Shown here piece by piece: positions 29,441 through 42,474 of a stretch of DNA of 64,000 nucleotides. Source of the stretch: Apoderus coryli (taxonomy: Eukaryota > Arthropoda > Insecta > Coleoptera > Attelabidae). Position 1 is the first letter of the stretch. Each line of letters begins with the position of its first letter. The DNA lies in contig OU452198.1 in assembly GCA_911728435.2 (NCBI GenBank), forward strand, positions 2,666,001-2,730,000, in the 5' to 3' direction. The notes beneath the pieces were generated by a model that made no database searches, was not told the origin of the DNA, and worked only from the letters and a program-made list of their open reading frames with translations. The position numbers and the translations under genes were made by a program.

Positions 29441-32400
29441 ATGTCCACGAGTAGACCCATTTCCTTTCTAAAAGCTTTCTGAATCTGTTTTTTTTTTCTT
29501 TAATTATATATTTTTTCTTCTGGTGTTATTATTTGCCATTTTTAAACACTAAGCTTATAAGAGAGATGCAGTAATGATTCAAAAAATCGAATTCAAAGTC
29601 AAAACTTAAGAGTTTCGGGATCTACCTCAATTTCTTTGCTCAAATTGTTAAAGTTCTTTGAGGTAATAATTGTTTTTCTACAAATAAAAGTTTTAGATCC
29701 AATTATATTATATAATTGCAATTTTGTCATAGTCTTGAACATTCCGTTAGAATCTGAAAAGAAAGAAAATTAATTATTTTAAAAACAAATACAAAATCCT
29801 TAATAAATATGAACGCGTTTTAAAGTCACGCATGGAAAACAAAACAACGGAAAAAATCGGAACCTTTTTTTTATTTTAGTCTTAGAAAATGTCAAACTTT
29901 ATATAACAAAAGTAGAATACTCGGAAGTCGGCATTACCTCCGCAGCATTCTCGCGGCGGACGTAAATATCGATCAGCATCGTATAAGATGGGCAAGCACA
30001 TATTTTGGCCGTCTGAGGACGAAAGTCTTCGATAATCATAACATCGACGTTCGAACTAAGTTGCGAGTGTATATGCTATTGTAGTTCCCACCACCCTTAC
30101 CCGAATAGCTGTGTGTGTCTTGGAGGCCTTTAAGACCCCTAATAATTCTCGGACTTAGATGGTAAGACCGACGGACGTGATTGGGTGTCAATTTTGTGCA
30201 ACAGTACGGCGCCTCCCTGTCTAAAAACTGAAACTGTTTTAACAATTAACATGACCCCGTATATTGTTTTATTCAAATGCTAATTATGCATCCAAAAGCA
30301 ATTTGTCTCATTTCAATGCAGGCACGATATAAACTCTTAAAGTTATCCCCGATTATACAACAATAATACATACCAGAACTTAATTTAATTCAATTTGGAA
30401 TTATTTTCAAAATACCTAATAAATTATGCACCCATTGAAATAAAGTCATGCGGAAAGCTGGGTGTGAGGCCTTTTATGTATATTTAGTACGTATTATCAT
30501 ATTATATACGTTTCCGTTTTATTTTAGAGGCTCCAATACCGAAGTTCTTCTCCTACTCCTTTGACTCAAAATTATAATCGAACTCTAATACATAGCACAG
30601 TGTTGTTATACAGGGTGAAAGCGAAAACTGAAGAATTTTTTGCCATTGAACCCATGCTTCGTTATCGAGATACAGGGTGTCCAAAATTCGTGGTCAAATT
30701 AGCTTTTTTGTTAATTTCTCAAAAACTAGCTAACCGATTTTGACAAAATTAAACATACATTTGGGGACCGATAATCTGCATTATTTTGGCTTTCATTGAC
30801 TGTTCATTCCCGTAGATAAAGGGGGCATTTGGGTAAATTTTACACATAAATTATTTAAAGACAGCTTCATTATTTGAAATTATTAATTTTTTAAAAAGAG
30901 CAACTTATAAGCTACAATTCAGTTGCCGTGGAAAACGATTTAATGATAACAAATTACTTAACAACAAATTTTAAGGCCTAGGCACAGTTAAAATAATAGA
31001 CAGTTACTTCACCTCGTGTCGGCACGTTTGATATTCATGTCTATTCGCGGCGCTTATAGTTATAGTATAGTATCTTATAGTATATATAGTAGCGGGCCAG
31101 AAATATGGCTGGGAATGCGACGCCGTTTTCAGCGTCTATTGAACCTTCTTGTCTATAGTTAATATTCGATGGCCTAGGTATCAGTACGATTAAAAATTTA
31201 ACAATAAAAAAACTAAACTTGAATTAAAAACAAGGAAATTCATAACAACTGTTCAAATTGCCCTATACTGACAATAATGCACATTATAAATCTTTCAACT
31301 ATACTGAATTTGTAGCTCTATGAATAAAGGAGTTAGTTTATTGGAAATAATGAAAATAATACAATTATAATAATATTTATTTATTTACCACATATTTGTA
31401 CAAAAATCATACAATTGTAGCATGTCCTAAAGGTTTGACGGTAACTTAGCTAGTAATAGTAGTTAATTGGGAAAATCATAGTGGTTACCGATGAGTATTC
31501 TGCATGTTTTCTCCCCAACATAACGTGTTTCTGAGGGGCTTGAACAAGTTGGGAAAAGTGTATCTCGCCTTAAAAGAAGACTTTGTTGAAAGATAAATCA
31601 ATGGCTTCATTGATAAGCTCATCAATTAACGTACCATCCCTCGTACAACAGCTGATCCTGAAAAAAAACTCCCGCGGTTTGGTGTTAGATCAGCAAAAGT
31701 CTCATTAAGATTTTCCTGCAATTCTTCTATAGGATTTACTCAACAATAATAAATTATCAACAAAATAAAATAATGTGTCCTATATTATAGAGCTGATATT
31801 TTTAATCCAGCTCATAAATCATTAGGTACTACAAGATCCTAATATGGATTAACGTTAGAAAAAAAAATGTATAAGTAATATCCCATATTTTCACCACCAA
31901 AAAACTATAACGCTTTGTTCTCCGCTATATTATCTAAAAATAACGAATTGTGGTCACGATGGAGGTCATAAAACTTAAAAGGACGATAAATCTTTTGCAT
32001 TTGGCTGTTGGTTGGATCACCTACCGGAAAATAGAATAAAGTTCGGAATTTTAACAGGTTGCTTTAATGGATTTTTGATAATAACACATTTATTATAATG
32101 TTCATCTATTTTATTTGTCATATGAATTATTGTATTAACTTTGACCCCCACATAACAACATTTTTCCCATTTAGTCGAGCAACTAATCTCTTTTTAATAG
32201 CCCACTGTGGTTATTATACCAATTATTTTAAAACTTCCTATTATAATAATAATTTACTGATTATTTCTTTTAATGGTTTATATCTACTGTGTCCCAAGGA
32301 TACGAGGGCCACTTTAATGCTTTGATCTTCAGTTTACAATATACCGTTGACCTGTACAACAATAAACAACTATCTAAGGGCACTCCATTGTGTAATAATA

Positions 32401-33990
32401 ATAAATGGATGCAGGAGACTTGAAAATGTTTGTACCTCCATCAATAATAATAATAAGCCTTTATTTCCAACAGGATAAACCCAATTACAGGTAAATCAAT
32501 TCATTATACAAAAAAAAAAATTGGCAGTTCTAACAACCAATCAAATTTTGTCATTTTGAGGCATATGAAACAATTTCACCCAATCATGTCAGCATTACAC
32601 TGATAATTGCATTCAGTACAATTATCAATGACTATGACAACACTATTAAGTTTGACAACTTCATTTATGGGAATGCGAATGTTTAAAGTATAAATGCGCT
32701 AATCAAAGAAAAATTTCCCAGAAATACAACCTACAGTCTTTATGGAATTTTGCTGCAAACGAGAATATGAATAGAGTTATAATTTTTTCTGTCAAAAAAT
32801 TTTCCACCGAAGCTCCCTCGGACATTGACAAATGCCTCATAATTTTATGACAAGTTTCTCAAGCTCGTTGCTTGGTAACAGCCCTCAGCCTTCGGCTTCG
32901 AGCTGTTACCAAGGAACGAGCTTTCGATTGTCATAAAATTATCTCGTCTATTATCAATATCCTAGGGATATTACTACTGAAAATAAGAAGAAACGAGACA
33001 GAAAAAAAAATAATAATATTAAATAAATAAGTATCAATTAATTAAAAAATAGCAACAAAAAAATAAAATAATATAGATATTATATGATACAACTCACAAC
33101 TTCATAAAGAACTTACACCATAATTGTTACAAAACTAAATGAAACTGTACATGAACACTCAAGAAAAAAAGCCCACACACATTCTCTCAATTGTTTTTTT
33201 TATCTTCTCCAGGATTTTTGAGAAACTAGGGAGTATCCTTACTGGGCCGATATTCACCATGTATTTATAGAGATCGAGAGTCTCGTTGCCTTTTTTTTCA
33301 GTTTAAGGCAACTTAACAAAGGCAAATCATTAAAATGGAAATTGTAAAAAAGTTCACATTCGGAAATGAAGCATAAATAGAAAGAGTAAAAAACTAGTAA
33401 CACCTTTAAAAAAAAAGATAGAGCTTAATACATAATAGAGCTACCAACAAACTGCAATTTATTCAAAGGGGGAAATTAAGGGTACGGATATATAGGAGTG
33501 CGAAAGTAAAATTTATCTATTCAGGTAGGTACACCACTAGTGGATGAAATGCAATGGTTGTTGTGTTTTCACATATCGTGAAAAGATTAGGTGTAGAGCA
33601 ATATGTGGTAGTGCTACAAGACAGTGGCGTAGAGGTGCTTTTTTGAAGAGAATTATTAGTGTCTATGGGTGCGTATAATGTAAACATTTGAAATAGCAAA
33701 GAAGTGAGTATATCCTACCGACTGCGCCAAAATTTAACTTTACTTCAAATTCTGTAATTATAACTTTTTGTATGAAAGTCGGATTTTAAATTTCACACTA
33801 AATTCCCGAAATTAACCATTACAATAATACTAGGCCACTTAAATATTGAAGGATATCTATTCAAAACCTTGTAAAAATGTAAAATGAACAAAAAATAGAG
33901 GGGCCTCCCAAAACTCTGTTAAAATTGATCACAGATCATAGTTTAAATCGCCATGAATTGAAACAAGCTGCAAGTTTGCCAGGGAGCGTT
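29441..33990. other. Long region without recognisable gene
   Basis: Only short open frames without domain signal. It contains a 'tacagggtgtccaaaattcg' mariner-end-like motif near 30670, a (CAATAA)-type LINE 3' tail near 32444 (AATAATAATAATAAGCCTTTATT) and the hairpin at 32838. Otherwise AT-rich and non-coding. Confidence 0.4.
32838..32942. repeat. 105-bp hairpin-forming inverted repeat
   Basis: Left arm 32838-32883 (ATAATTTTATGACAA...GCTCGTT.CTTGGTAACAGC) pairs with 32902-32942 across a short GC-rich loop (CCTCAGCCTTCGGCTTCGA), which is itself partly self-complementary. Looks like a small fold-back element or MITE. No transposase nearby. Confidence 0.7.
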
Positions 33991-33991
33991 C

Positions 33992-34490
33992 TCAAAAAAG
34001 AAAGAATCTTTGACTTGTTGAGAGAGTTGAAGAAATATTTACATGGAACGAAATTATGCCATGGATAACCCTTGAGCCTGTATGGACGGTCCTCAATACC
34101 AAAGATGGCATTAATGCTGAAATCTCATAAAAAATAACTCTTGCAAATCTTAATTTGAGACTAAAGAAAGCCTCGTCGCTAAAGACAATTTTTCGTGGTC
34201 GTCTTCCAAACGCGGTGTTGTCTATGATCATTAACTTTGATATCCTCTAGATCTCTTGGCTTTTCTACGGGTGTAGTCCCAAGGCATGACGCAAAATTCG
34301 TCAAGTTAAAGTCTGCAAAAGACCAATTTGCTGTGCAGGCGAGGAATTAACTGCCAGCGTCTATGTTGTCGCTCTTTTAACATATGGTATTGGCTAACTA
34401 AACGTTGGGGAGATTCGGAAGGGCCACCACTGGATGATTCAACACCGTTTAATACCCTTAAATAACCAAAAAATAACCAGTTTCCCACAT
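33992..34490 (-). pseudogene. Possible transposase fragment
   Basis: Minus-strand KIVFSDEAFFSL resembles the first catalytic motif of mariner-type transposases (..FSDEA.F.L). An upstream frame contains GGPSESPQRLVSQ. The frames are not continuous and no inverted repeats were found. Weak. Confidence 0.3.
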
Positions 34491-35245
34491 TTCATTTGGC
34501 GGAAAAATATTCCCGCATTATCGTATAGCATGGAACGAAATTGCGGGTCAATTCCCGTACTCCAATTCCAATATATGTGCAAAAAAGTGTATAACGAAAA
34601 AAATTACCTATTTCGACAGTGAGAGGTTAAAATTGTGCTCATTCAGGCAGATATCTAACAGAAATTTAACAGGATTTATTTTTACAGTCGGTGAAAAAAT
34701 ATTAAGGGATTAAAATGTAAACCAGTTAGGAATGTCATCTTTGAAGATAAATATTTTAACAAAATACTAATGAGGATGAACAGATGGGTTTGAATTTATT
34801 TCCATACCAGGGTGTCAGCCCATAAAGGCCAATTTAAAGGCATTTCTTGTTTCAAACGTTTGTCTTTGAGGAGGAGTGAAAACAACCCTTAGTCTTAAAT
34901 GGAACGAGAGGTCTATTTGGAACTTTTTTTTATAACTCAAAAATAAAACAGGACTTGCTTAGAGTTAATACACCGCTTCTCTTCAAATGGCAAAAGTGTC
35001 ACTAATTTTTTCAATGATCAGAATCCACTGCAATCTCCGAATCTCTATCTCTTTTATTTTTTTTAGTGCGGCCAGATGGGACTTATTTGCCTAATAGGTG
35101 TTTCAGAACACGCTTATGGAAAACTACTACGAGGAACGAGGGTTCCCGCTCCCGACGGTGAATTGAGAATTGTAGATTGTTTTTCGGAGTCGTTTATGCG
35201 GCCCTCACTTCGAGCTGCAGAAGATCTTTTGTGAATGACTCTAAT
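34491..35245. other. No gene recognised
   Basis: AT-rich sequence with no domain signal. Confidence 0.4.
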
Positions 35246-36691
35246 CTATGAATTGCCCAGCTGTCCCACACTTTTCATAAAGTTAATGATTTCTCTGGGG
35301 GCTAAATTCCTTGCCTCGTCGGGTGTTAGGGTCACCCCTCCAAGGTGTTTTAGCCTTTTCCAGAAAAGTGCCATGCATTCGCAGAGCACGTGTTCTGTTG
35401 TCTCTGTTGCGTCTTCGCAAGACCGACAAGTGTCGTTCTCGGTTAGGCCCATCTTTTTGAGATGGTACTTCACTGGGTGGTGTCCCGTAAAAAGGTCTGT
35501 AATTCGCCTTAGGTCGCTTCTCTCCAGTTGGATAAGCTTCCATGCGTTGGCCTCTGAAGGTGTGATAAACCTTTTTGATTGTCTTAGGCCTGGAGTGTTT
35601 CTCCAGTAGGACTTAAGTTGTTCCTTTTCCCATCTCCGAAGTTCTTCCTTCATATGGCTTTTTGGAAGCCGCAGAACGGAGCGTTTGCGCCCTCTCTTGC
35701 AAGTTGGTCCGCCGCTTCGTTTCCCTCTATGCCTTCATGTCCTGGCACCCATGTCAGAGTAATCTTTTTTTCCTGAGCTGCCAGTTGATTTAGGGTCTGT
35801 TTGCTAGCTTTGACGTAAAGGTGTAAGACCTCAGTGCTTTTAACGCAGCTTGACTGTCTGACATAATATTGATCTGCCGTTCCGGGATGCCTCTCTGCAG
35901 GCATTCTTGAGCACAACGATTAATAGCGTTGATCTCTGCTTGGAATATAGTGGGACTTTTCCCGAGAGATTCAGAGAGCCTGCAATTTGGCCCGTATACT
36001 CCCATGCCTGTGTTCCCTTCTATTCCTTTTGAACCGTCCGTATACCAGACGGATGTGTTTTCTGGGAATCGTGGTTCCCCATTTAGCCAATTTTGACGGT
36101 CTGCAATGACCACTTCAAATGGGATTTCAAAATCATGTTTGCGTGGCAAAGCGTCCGACGGTTTTCTTCCTGAATCCAAAGGTATTAGATTCAGGATTCC
36201 CATGTCTCCCTCTAGATCGCCAGATTTGTATTCCATTACCTGTGCCAGTTTCAGAGCGCTAATTGACAAAACTGTCTCCAAGATTTCCTCTTCGCTTTCC
36301 GTAGTTCTTTATTGTATTCCGTAAGGATTCTCTTATACTCCTCTCGCTTTCCAGATTGCCTTGCTCGGTTTTCAGCTTTCCGAGCTTCGACTCTCAGCTT
36401 AGCTAACTCCCTGTTCCACCAAGGTACGTCTCGTTTAGTTTCCTTTTGTTTTACAGGGCAGCTATTTTCGTAGGCACTTACAATTATATTGTTTAAGTGC
36501 ATGGTCCCTGTTTCTAATTGTTCCACTGAATCGAGGTGGAATGTGAGGCCTTCTAAATCTGACCACAGGTGGCTTTTGTATGTCTCCCAATTGGTCAGAT
36601 TCGGCACTCTATTTTCCTCGACGCGTCCTTGAGTAGCGAATATGTTGAACCTTATTTGTTGGTGATCAGATATTGAAGGTTCCTCAGACAT
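35246..36691 (-). pseudogene. I/R1-type LINE with RNase H, reverse transcriptase deleted
   Basis: Read leftward: 36691-36251 is the end of an APE-type endonuclease (SEEPSISDHQQIRFNI, the SDH active-site motif) and the linker (DVPWWNRELAKLRVEARKAE, KRKSWRQFC). Then 36281-35790 is an RNase H domain with VWYTDGSK, FQAEINAI and MSDSQAALKAL, completed in another frame by WVPGHEGIEGNEAADQLAREG (35790-35690). Next comes the C-terminal region with a zinc-like CRSCEDATETTEHVLCEC (35653-35246). The whole RT domain, normally about 500 residues between linker and RNase H, is absent. Confidence 0.8.
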
Positions 36692-36699
36692 TGATAATT

Positions 36700-37330
36700 G
36701 TAATTTTATATTTTATTAGTGCAACAAAAATGCATTTCCCAACCTTCAAGCTTAGCCATTTTACCGCCCCTCGACAAATCACTATGTTAAATGGGTTTGA
36801 CACATCGTTTGATATTGATGTGCCACATAATAAATGTCTCTATGCGCTAAAGTCAGTACTAGCATCGAAGAACATCTCGCGAAGAACAAAAATTACAGTT
36901 TATAAGACCATTATACGACCGACTGTTATGTATGCTAGCGAAGCCTGGACCCTGACCAAAGACAACGAACGAAAATTGAGAATCTCCACTGCGAAGCCCA
37001 GAAACACAACAGTACCGAATAAGAACCAACCAAGAAATAGCAGAATTATACAAAGATCCAGATATTGTGAAGGAGATAAAGACAAGAAGACTGCAATGGG
37101 CGGGTCACGTACAAAGACAGCCTGACACACGGATGATAAAATTGGCTTGGGAGGGAGTACCAGTGGGACGAAGACCTTTGGGGCGCCCCCGAATGAGATG
37201 GCGGGACAACATCAAAACGGACCTAAGGACCATTGGGATAGAGTACGACCCAGCATTGATGGAAGATCGACAACAAGGGAGGCGAATAGTATAGTCGGCC
37301 AAGACCCACCCCGGGTTGTAGAGCCATGGA
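36700..37330 (+). pseudogene. LINE reverse transcriptase C-terminal fragment
   Basis: Plus-strand frames give KCLYALKSVLASKNISRRTK, then YKTIIRPTVMYASEAWTLTK. After a frameshift at about 37070 come RRLQWAGHVQRQPDTRMIK and GRPRMRWRDNIKTDLR. This is the thumb/C-terminal pattern shared by several LINE clades. It ends close to a (ACAT)n run at 37330-37345 that could be its 3' tail. It lies head to head with the I-type LINE. Confidence 0.7.
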
Positions 37331-37347
37331 CATACATACATACATAA

Positions 37348-39716
37348 TAGTAAAAAAAACTTTGACAGCAACAAATTTAAATTAGTAAAATTGTTTTATT
37401 ATTTCGTAGTTGTTTTTAATATTGCGAATATTTCTTCTAAATCATTCATTCATTGATTTAGTTTTCAATTGAAGAATATGCAGATATGGTGTTTTGATAT
37501 GCTTTGTACAATGCTCTGGTAATTATTTTTCTTATTTTTGAATAAAGTACTTAGTTTGTTACGTTAGTTTATTGGAAATAATGACAATAATACAATTATT
37601 ATAATAAAAATTATTAAACTTCTGACTTTTTATAAGGAACATTACAAAAAAAGGTTACAACCAAAGGTGTATATTAATTATAACGACGAATATTTCGAAA
37701 GACAATAAAGGAATTTTTTCAATGAAAAATCACCGTCTTTTGATTATTAGGCTCATAATATTGCAAAAAATCATTAATTAGGTACATAATAATTAAATAT
37801 TATCAATTTTTACTATTATTAAACAATTACGCCTGATAATAATAATAATATTACACTTTTATTGGCCAGAACACCCATCACAAAAAGCTATAAAAACACT
37901 GTGAGAGTCTCTAAGATTATGCTGTACGTCTCCAGCGTCCCCGATAAATCGGTTTGGTATGTCCGTGGATTTTTACCTCATTTTAATTTTACAATGCTGT
38001 TCTGCCATCATATGGCTATGTGAGTCTTATGAATAAATAAAACTGGAGAATATTTAATAATAATAATAAAATTAATAACGTTTTAACAGTTCTTGTGTGT
38101 GCATATGCTAGTGTGACTTGTTTTTATGGTGATTTTTAATGGTGAAAATAAAAGAGAAAAGTGCTAATGCATGCAGAGTGTATGAGGTACTTAAAGTATG
38201 TATAATCATTTTCAGTTTTATTATTTATGCCTTAATAATAAACTATTTCATATATAAATTATGGATTAGATAAAGCTATATAATAGTTTTGAACGTTTAG
38301 TTAGAATTGAAAGGAACACGTTTAATGAATTAAAGCTTCAGCTCGTGCGATGATAAGCTTCTTAATAAAGAAAAATATATTTTTAAGCTCACGGCCGTAT
38401 TCAGGATGATATCGTAAAACCAGAAAGAGCCCAATGCCATCAATAGAGAGATCAGTTACCAAATTAATTAAAGAGTCGACAATACCAGAAGAAGTTCCTC
38501 GAAATAGGACTTCTATTACCTTCCTAAGTTAGTACAATTGAATCTCCAACATATTATGATCTAGCAAAATATCTAGGTTCCATTTGAACAAATTATGTTG
38601 GAGTGACACTCCATGTTTCGCCAAGAAATTCAACATGAGAATGATATATTATTGGTCAGTGTTGATGAGTGAATCCTTCCCAATTCCAGGGCCAAATATT
38701 TAACATCAGGCCATAATAAAGGATCGGACCCCCCTCGAAACATCTGGTGTATACGTACAAGGTACGATGCTCATGTGGTAAATGCGTCGAGTAATACTCA
38801 ACCCCTATGAGATGCATGGATTTGGTTCCACGTTGTTTTATTCACAGCCCTAGCAACGACCGGAAACGCACCTTCTAAAGTGGTTCAATATACCGCAAAA
38901 TATGAAGCTATTTTCCCCCTTTTTGTCCTTAAGTTCAGTGGACAGATATCTCGGGGCATATACTCTTGTATGACTAGTATTCACGCAAATAAGAAGACAT
39001 TTTTTTTTCCTTATTTTTCTTGAATTTATAATTTCTGGATTTCGTTAATGGGTTTTTAGGTTCGTATTATTAACAACAGCATGAAATAAAGGTTTTCCTT
39101 ATTTTATGTCATACGTTTCCACAAAGTTTAGTCTTCCTCAGGATTTTTTCTTCTTTCTTCTTCTAACATCTTCTTAGTTTTCATTATTGTTTCCGAAATC
39201 AGAGAAAAAAAAATGTCAACTGCGATCTGGCATTAGGTACCATGATAAAGAATAATGGGATGTTTTCGGTTATTCTTCCTGATTTCATCTATGACTTTTG
39301 GGAATTCTTTTTCAATCCTAAGAAATTATTGCGACTTGTCAACTTGAAATCTCTTCTGAATTGAATGACAGCGTTGCATGACAACACGCTTTCAATAAAA
39401 GTGGAAACTTTTGTTGGACGATAAAACGTTGCCTGCCCGTTAACTTTTTATGACCGAGTCAACGCAAATTTTATGACGTCACGAGCAAGTTGAATCTTGT
39501 TGAACGTGAGAACCGGGTGTCCTATTTTGGGTACTTTTGCAGGGTATCTCCGTTATTTTTATAGATAGAACGTTGCGGTTTTCGCGAGAGTCTGTTACTT
39601 TTTCGTAAAACTAAAGATTCCGTTAACAAAATGCATTTTCACAGCCCTCTTATTTAAACTATATTTTTGAAAAGGTAAAAACAAGACAAATTTTATAGTT
39701 TATACATAAATATACA
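37348..39716. other. No gene recognised
   Basis: AT-rich; contains LINE-tail-like (TAATAATAAT) runs near 37840 and 38050. No coding signal. Confidence 0.4.
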
Positions 39717-39717
39717 G

Positions 39718-40070
39718 GGTGTTCCATTAAAAAATAGAGTAGGGGTCTGATAACTTTTTCACCTGACCTGTATTATACGAATTTCGAAGGCGGAATTGAG
39801 TTCTACGGGAAAACTTATATTATAAGAAACAGTTTTAAAATGTTCGATAAGTTATTTGATGGGACACCTGAAACAGCCCCTTGAAAGTCGAGAGTGAATA
39901 ATTTGTTTATTAAATTTACTGGCCATTACAAAGTCGTTTAAGTGGAGACTTGTCTCAACAACGAGAATGTCTCTGGAATCAAACTTTTCATACATCTTCG
40001 TGTAAAATATCTTTACAATGTCAGCTACTTCGTGCACCTTCAATTTGCGATTGTTCATAACCAATCTGTG
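39718..40070 (-). pseudogene. Mariner-type fragment
   Basis: An ACAGGGTGTTCC end motif at 39716 is followed on the minus strand by NNRKLKVHEVADIVKI (40050-40000), the DNA-binding helix-turn-helix block of mariner-type transposases. The rest is unrecognisable. Probably an old truncated copy. Confidence 0.4.
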
Positions 40071-40284
40071 AATTTTTCTGAGGTTTTTTCTGGATTTACA
40101 ACCTCAATTGTATGATCACGTGCTGATACCTGAATTTATTGTTTTTTCAGAGCATATGAAAATGCGCAGGGTGACATATTTGGAAACTTAAATAATCCGG
40201 ATGATGCCTTTGTGATTTTGTTACACATATCGAGGTCATATCTTTCAAAGAAACTTCGAAGAACTTTTATTGTAACCAAATATA

Positions 40285-40630
40285 CAGGGTGGTCCAACGA
40301 AAAGTTTGCACCTAGCTTTTCTCTTTTTTTTGTAGTCGAATGCGAAAATGCTCGGACACGTCGATTTTGCTTTTGAGGGGGACACATTTTAAACATATTT
40401 TTCGATCTGCGCCTTTAACCCCCTAGCGGGGGTGAGTAACAACCCTAAAATTTTAAATGGAAAGAGGGGTCTAATGACATATCATTTGAAAGGACACAAA
40501 ATTGTCTTTCTAATGATACCCTATTTGTCGAATTTTACTAAAACAGTTAATACGAAAACGACTTTAAAGACATTAAGCCGATAATTCTGGTATTAATGAG
40601 AAATACAAATAAGTTTTAATTATTACGACT
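40285..40630 (+). repeat. Left long inverted repeat of DD41D element
   Basis: About 345 bp, nearly identical to the inverse of 42026-42371. Contains a conserved CCCCCTAGCGGGGG-type palindrome. Confidence 0.85.
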
Positions 40631-40853
40631 GAAAACAACTACAATCATTTCTAAATTATTTACTTTGAAGAAAAACGGGATTTCAAAAACACGATCTTAT
40701 TTATCAGAACTAAATTCCTCACTAATCGTTTGCGTTTTTTGTTGAAATAAAAACTGCAGATACGTGTAGGAAAAGAATTTACACCGTTTATTTTAGTCTT
40801 TTCATTGATTCAGTTTGGTTGCTTCTCAAGTTATTTTACTTTTACCGTACAAA

Positions 40854-41927
40854 ATGATTTATTCCATTCTAGAACGAGTTGAAATTGTTAAACTTTATTT
40901 TCAAAATAATAGTAGTGCTAGACTTACGGCTCGCTTATTTAATGAGAGACATCCCGATAAAAATGTGAATGATGTGTACGTTGGCAAGTTAGTTAAAAAG
41001 TTTGTAGATACCGGATCTGTCTGTAATGTAAAACACCAGCCGCAGAAACCGATCAGAAATGAAGCTGTGGAAGTCGCTGTTTTAGGGCATGTTGAAATGG
41101 ATCATAGTCAAAGTACCCGTCAACTAGCTGAAGCCTCAGGTGTCTCCCGTTCGTCCATAATACGAATTTTAAAAGCGTACAAATTTCATCCGTACAAAAT
41201 CAAATTAGTACAGGAACTAAATGAGGATGATCCTGATAGAAGGCTACAATTTTGTGAAGCAATGAGCCAGCGTTTAATTGAAGATCCGCAATTATTATTT
41301 AACATTTGTTTTTCCGACGAATGCACATTTTATTTGAATGGAGCTGTAAATAGGCACAATTGCCGTTACTGGGATGACAGTAACCCACATTTATTCCGTG
41401 AGGTTCATACCCAGTATCCTCAAAAAATAAACGTCTGGTGTGGCATATTAGGAAATCATATTATAGGACCACTTTTTATTCCTGGAAATTTAACTGGTGA
41501 AGTGTACCTAAACATGCTTGAAGACACAATTGATCCTTTAATAACACAAATAATAGAAGATGACCAAAATCATACTGCTGATCGGCTTTATTTCCAGCAA
41601 GATGGAGCACCTCCGCACTATGTGGCTCCTGTAAGACAGTTCTTAGATGACCGGTTCCCTGGACGGTGGATTGGAAGGAGGGGCCCAATTGAATGGCCTG
41701 CCAGGTCACCGGATTTATCGCCTTTAGACTTTTTTCTTTGGGGGCACTTAAAAAATAAATGTTTTGCCACGAAGCCCGAGTCCATAGAAGATCTTCGCCA
41801 ACGCATTACAGAAGAGTGGAGAAACATAACACCTGATATGCTACAAAATGTTAGAAATAGATTTGAACAAAATCTGTATTATTGTATGGAATCAAATGGG
41901 TCACATTTTCAACATTTGTTAATGTAA
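40854..41927 (+). CDS. Mariner-family transposase, DD41D
   Basis: 357 codons from ATG at 40854 (MIYSILERVEIVKLYF); an upstream TTG extension is not credible. The N-terminus carries paired helix-turn-helix DNA-binding blocks (SARLTARLFNERHPDKN; TRQLAEASGVSRSSIIRI). The catalytic triad is Asp in FSDECTFYLNG, Asp in FQQDGAPPHY and Asp in SPDLSPLDFFLW. 41 residues separate the last two, by hand count. Other family landmarks are INVWCGILGNHIIGP and WIGRRGPIEWPARSPDLS. The enzyme cuts and pastes the element at TA sites. Length and motif set are complete with no stop or frameshift, so it may be functional. Confidence 0.93.
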   Translation: MIYSILERVEIVKLYFQNNSSARLTARLFNERHPDKNVNDVYVGKLVKKFVDTGSVCNVKHQPQKPIRNEAVEVAVLGHVEMDHSQSTRQLAEASGVSRSSIIRILKAYKFHPYKIKLVQELNEDDPDRRLQFCEAMSQRLIEDPQLLFNICFSDECTFYLNGAVNRHNCRYWDDSNPHLFREVHTQYPQKINVWCGILGNHIIGPLFIPGNLTGEVYLNMLEDTIDPLITQIIEDDQNHTADRLYFQQDGAPPHYVAPVRQFLDDRFPGRWIGRRGPIEWPARSPDLSPLDFFLWGHLKNKCFATKPESIEDLRQRITEEWRNITPDMLQNVRNRFEQNLYYCMESNGSHFQHLLM

Positions 41928-42025
41928 CGTTTTAATAAATCAATTTAACAGCTTGTTTACTTTTTTTACAAAGCAATGTTAAAACTAACAAACATTGGAA
42001 TGTACTAACGATTGCAGGTGTTTTC

Positions 42026-42371
42026 ACTCGCAATAATTAAAACTTATTTGTATTTCCCATTAATACCAAAATTATCGGCTTAATGTCTTTAAAGTCGTTT
42101 TCGTATTAACTGTTTTAGTAAAATTCGACAAATAGGGTATCATTAGAAAGACAATTTTGTGTCCTTTCAAATGATATGTCATTAGACCCCTCTTTCCATT
42201 TAAAATTTTAGGGTTGTTACTCACCCCCGCTAGGGGGTTAAAGGCGCAGATCGAAAAATATGTTTAAAATGTGTCCCCCTCAAAAGCAAAATCGACGTGT
42301 CCGAGCATTTTCGCATTCGACTACAAAAAAAAGAGAAAAGCTAGGTGCAAACTTTTCGTTGGACCACCCTG
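42026..42371 (-). repeat. Right long inverted repeat of DD41D element
   Basis: Inverse of 40285-40630. Confidence 0.85.
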
Positions 42372-42474
42372 TATGTGATAATCTTGTAAATATTAGTAAC
42401 ACACTAAAATATTGTCACCCGTGTTCAATGTTTGATTTTGTTTTGCAAATATATATGAGTTAAGATTTATTTTA

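Larger units (their letters stand above)
40285..42371 (+). mobile_element. Complete DD41D Tc1/mariner-family transposon
   Basis: 2,087 bp, beginning CAGGGTGGTCC and ending GGACCACCCTG, each flanked by TA (40283-40284, 42372-42373). The two ends are inverted repeats of about 345 bp (40285-40630 and 42026-42371) that differ at only a few positions. It encodes one uninterrupted transposase. Intact gene, matching ends and clean target duplication point to recent activity. Confidence 0.9.

Noticed and set aside
41476..41827. Minus-strand frames within the DD41D element
   Set aside because: Antisense to the intact transposase; no independent signal.
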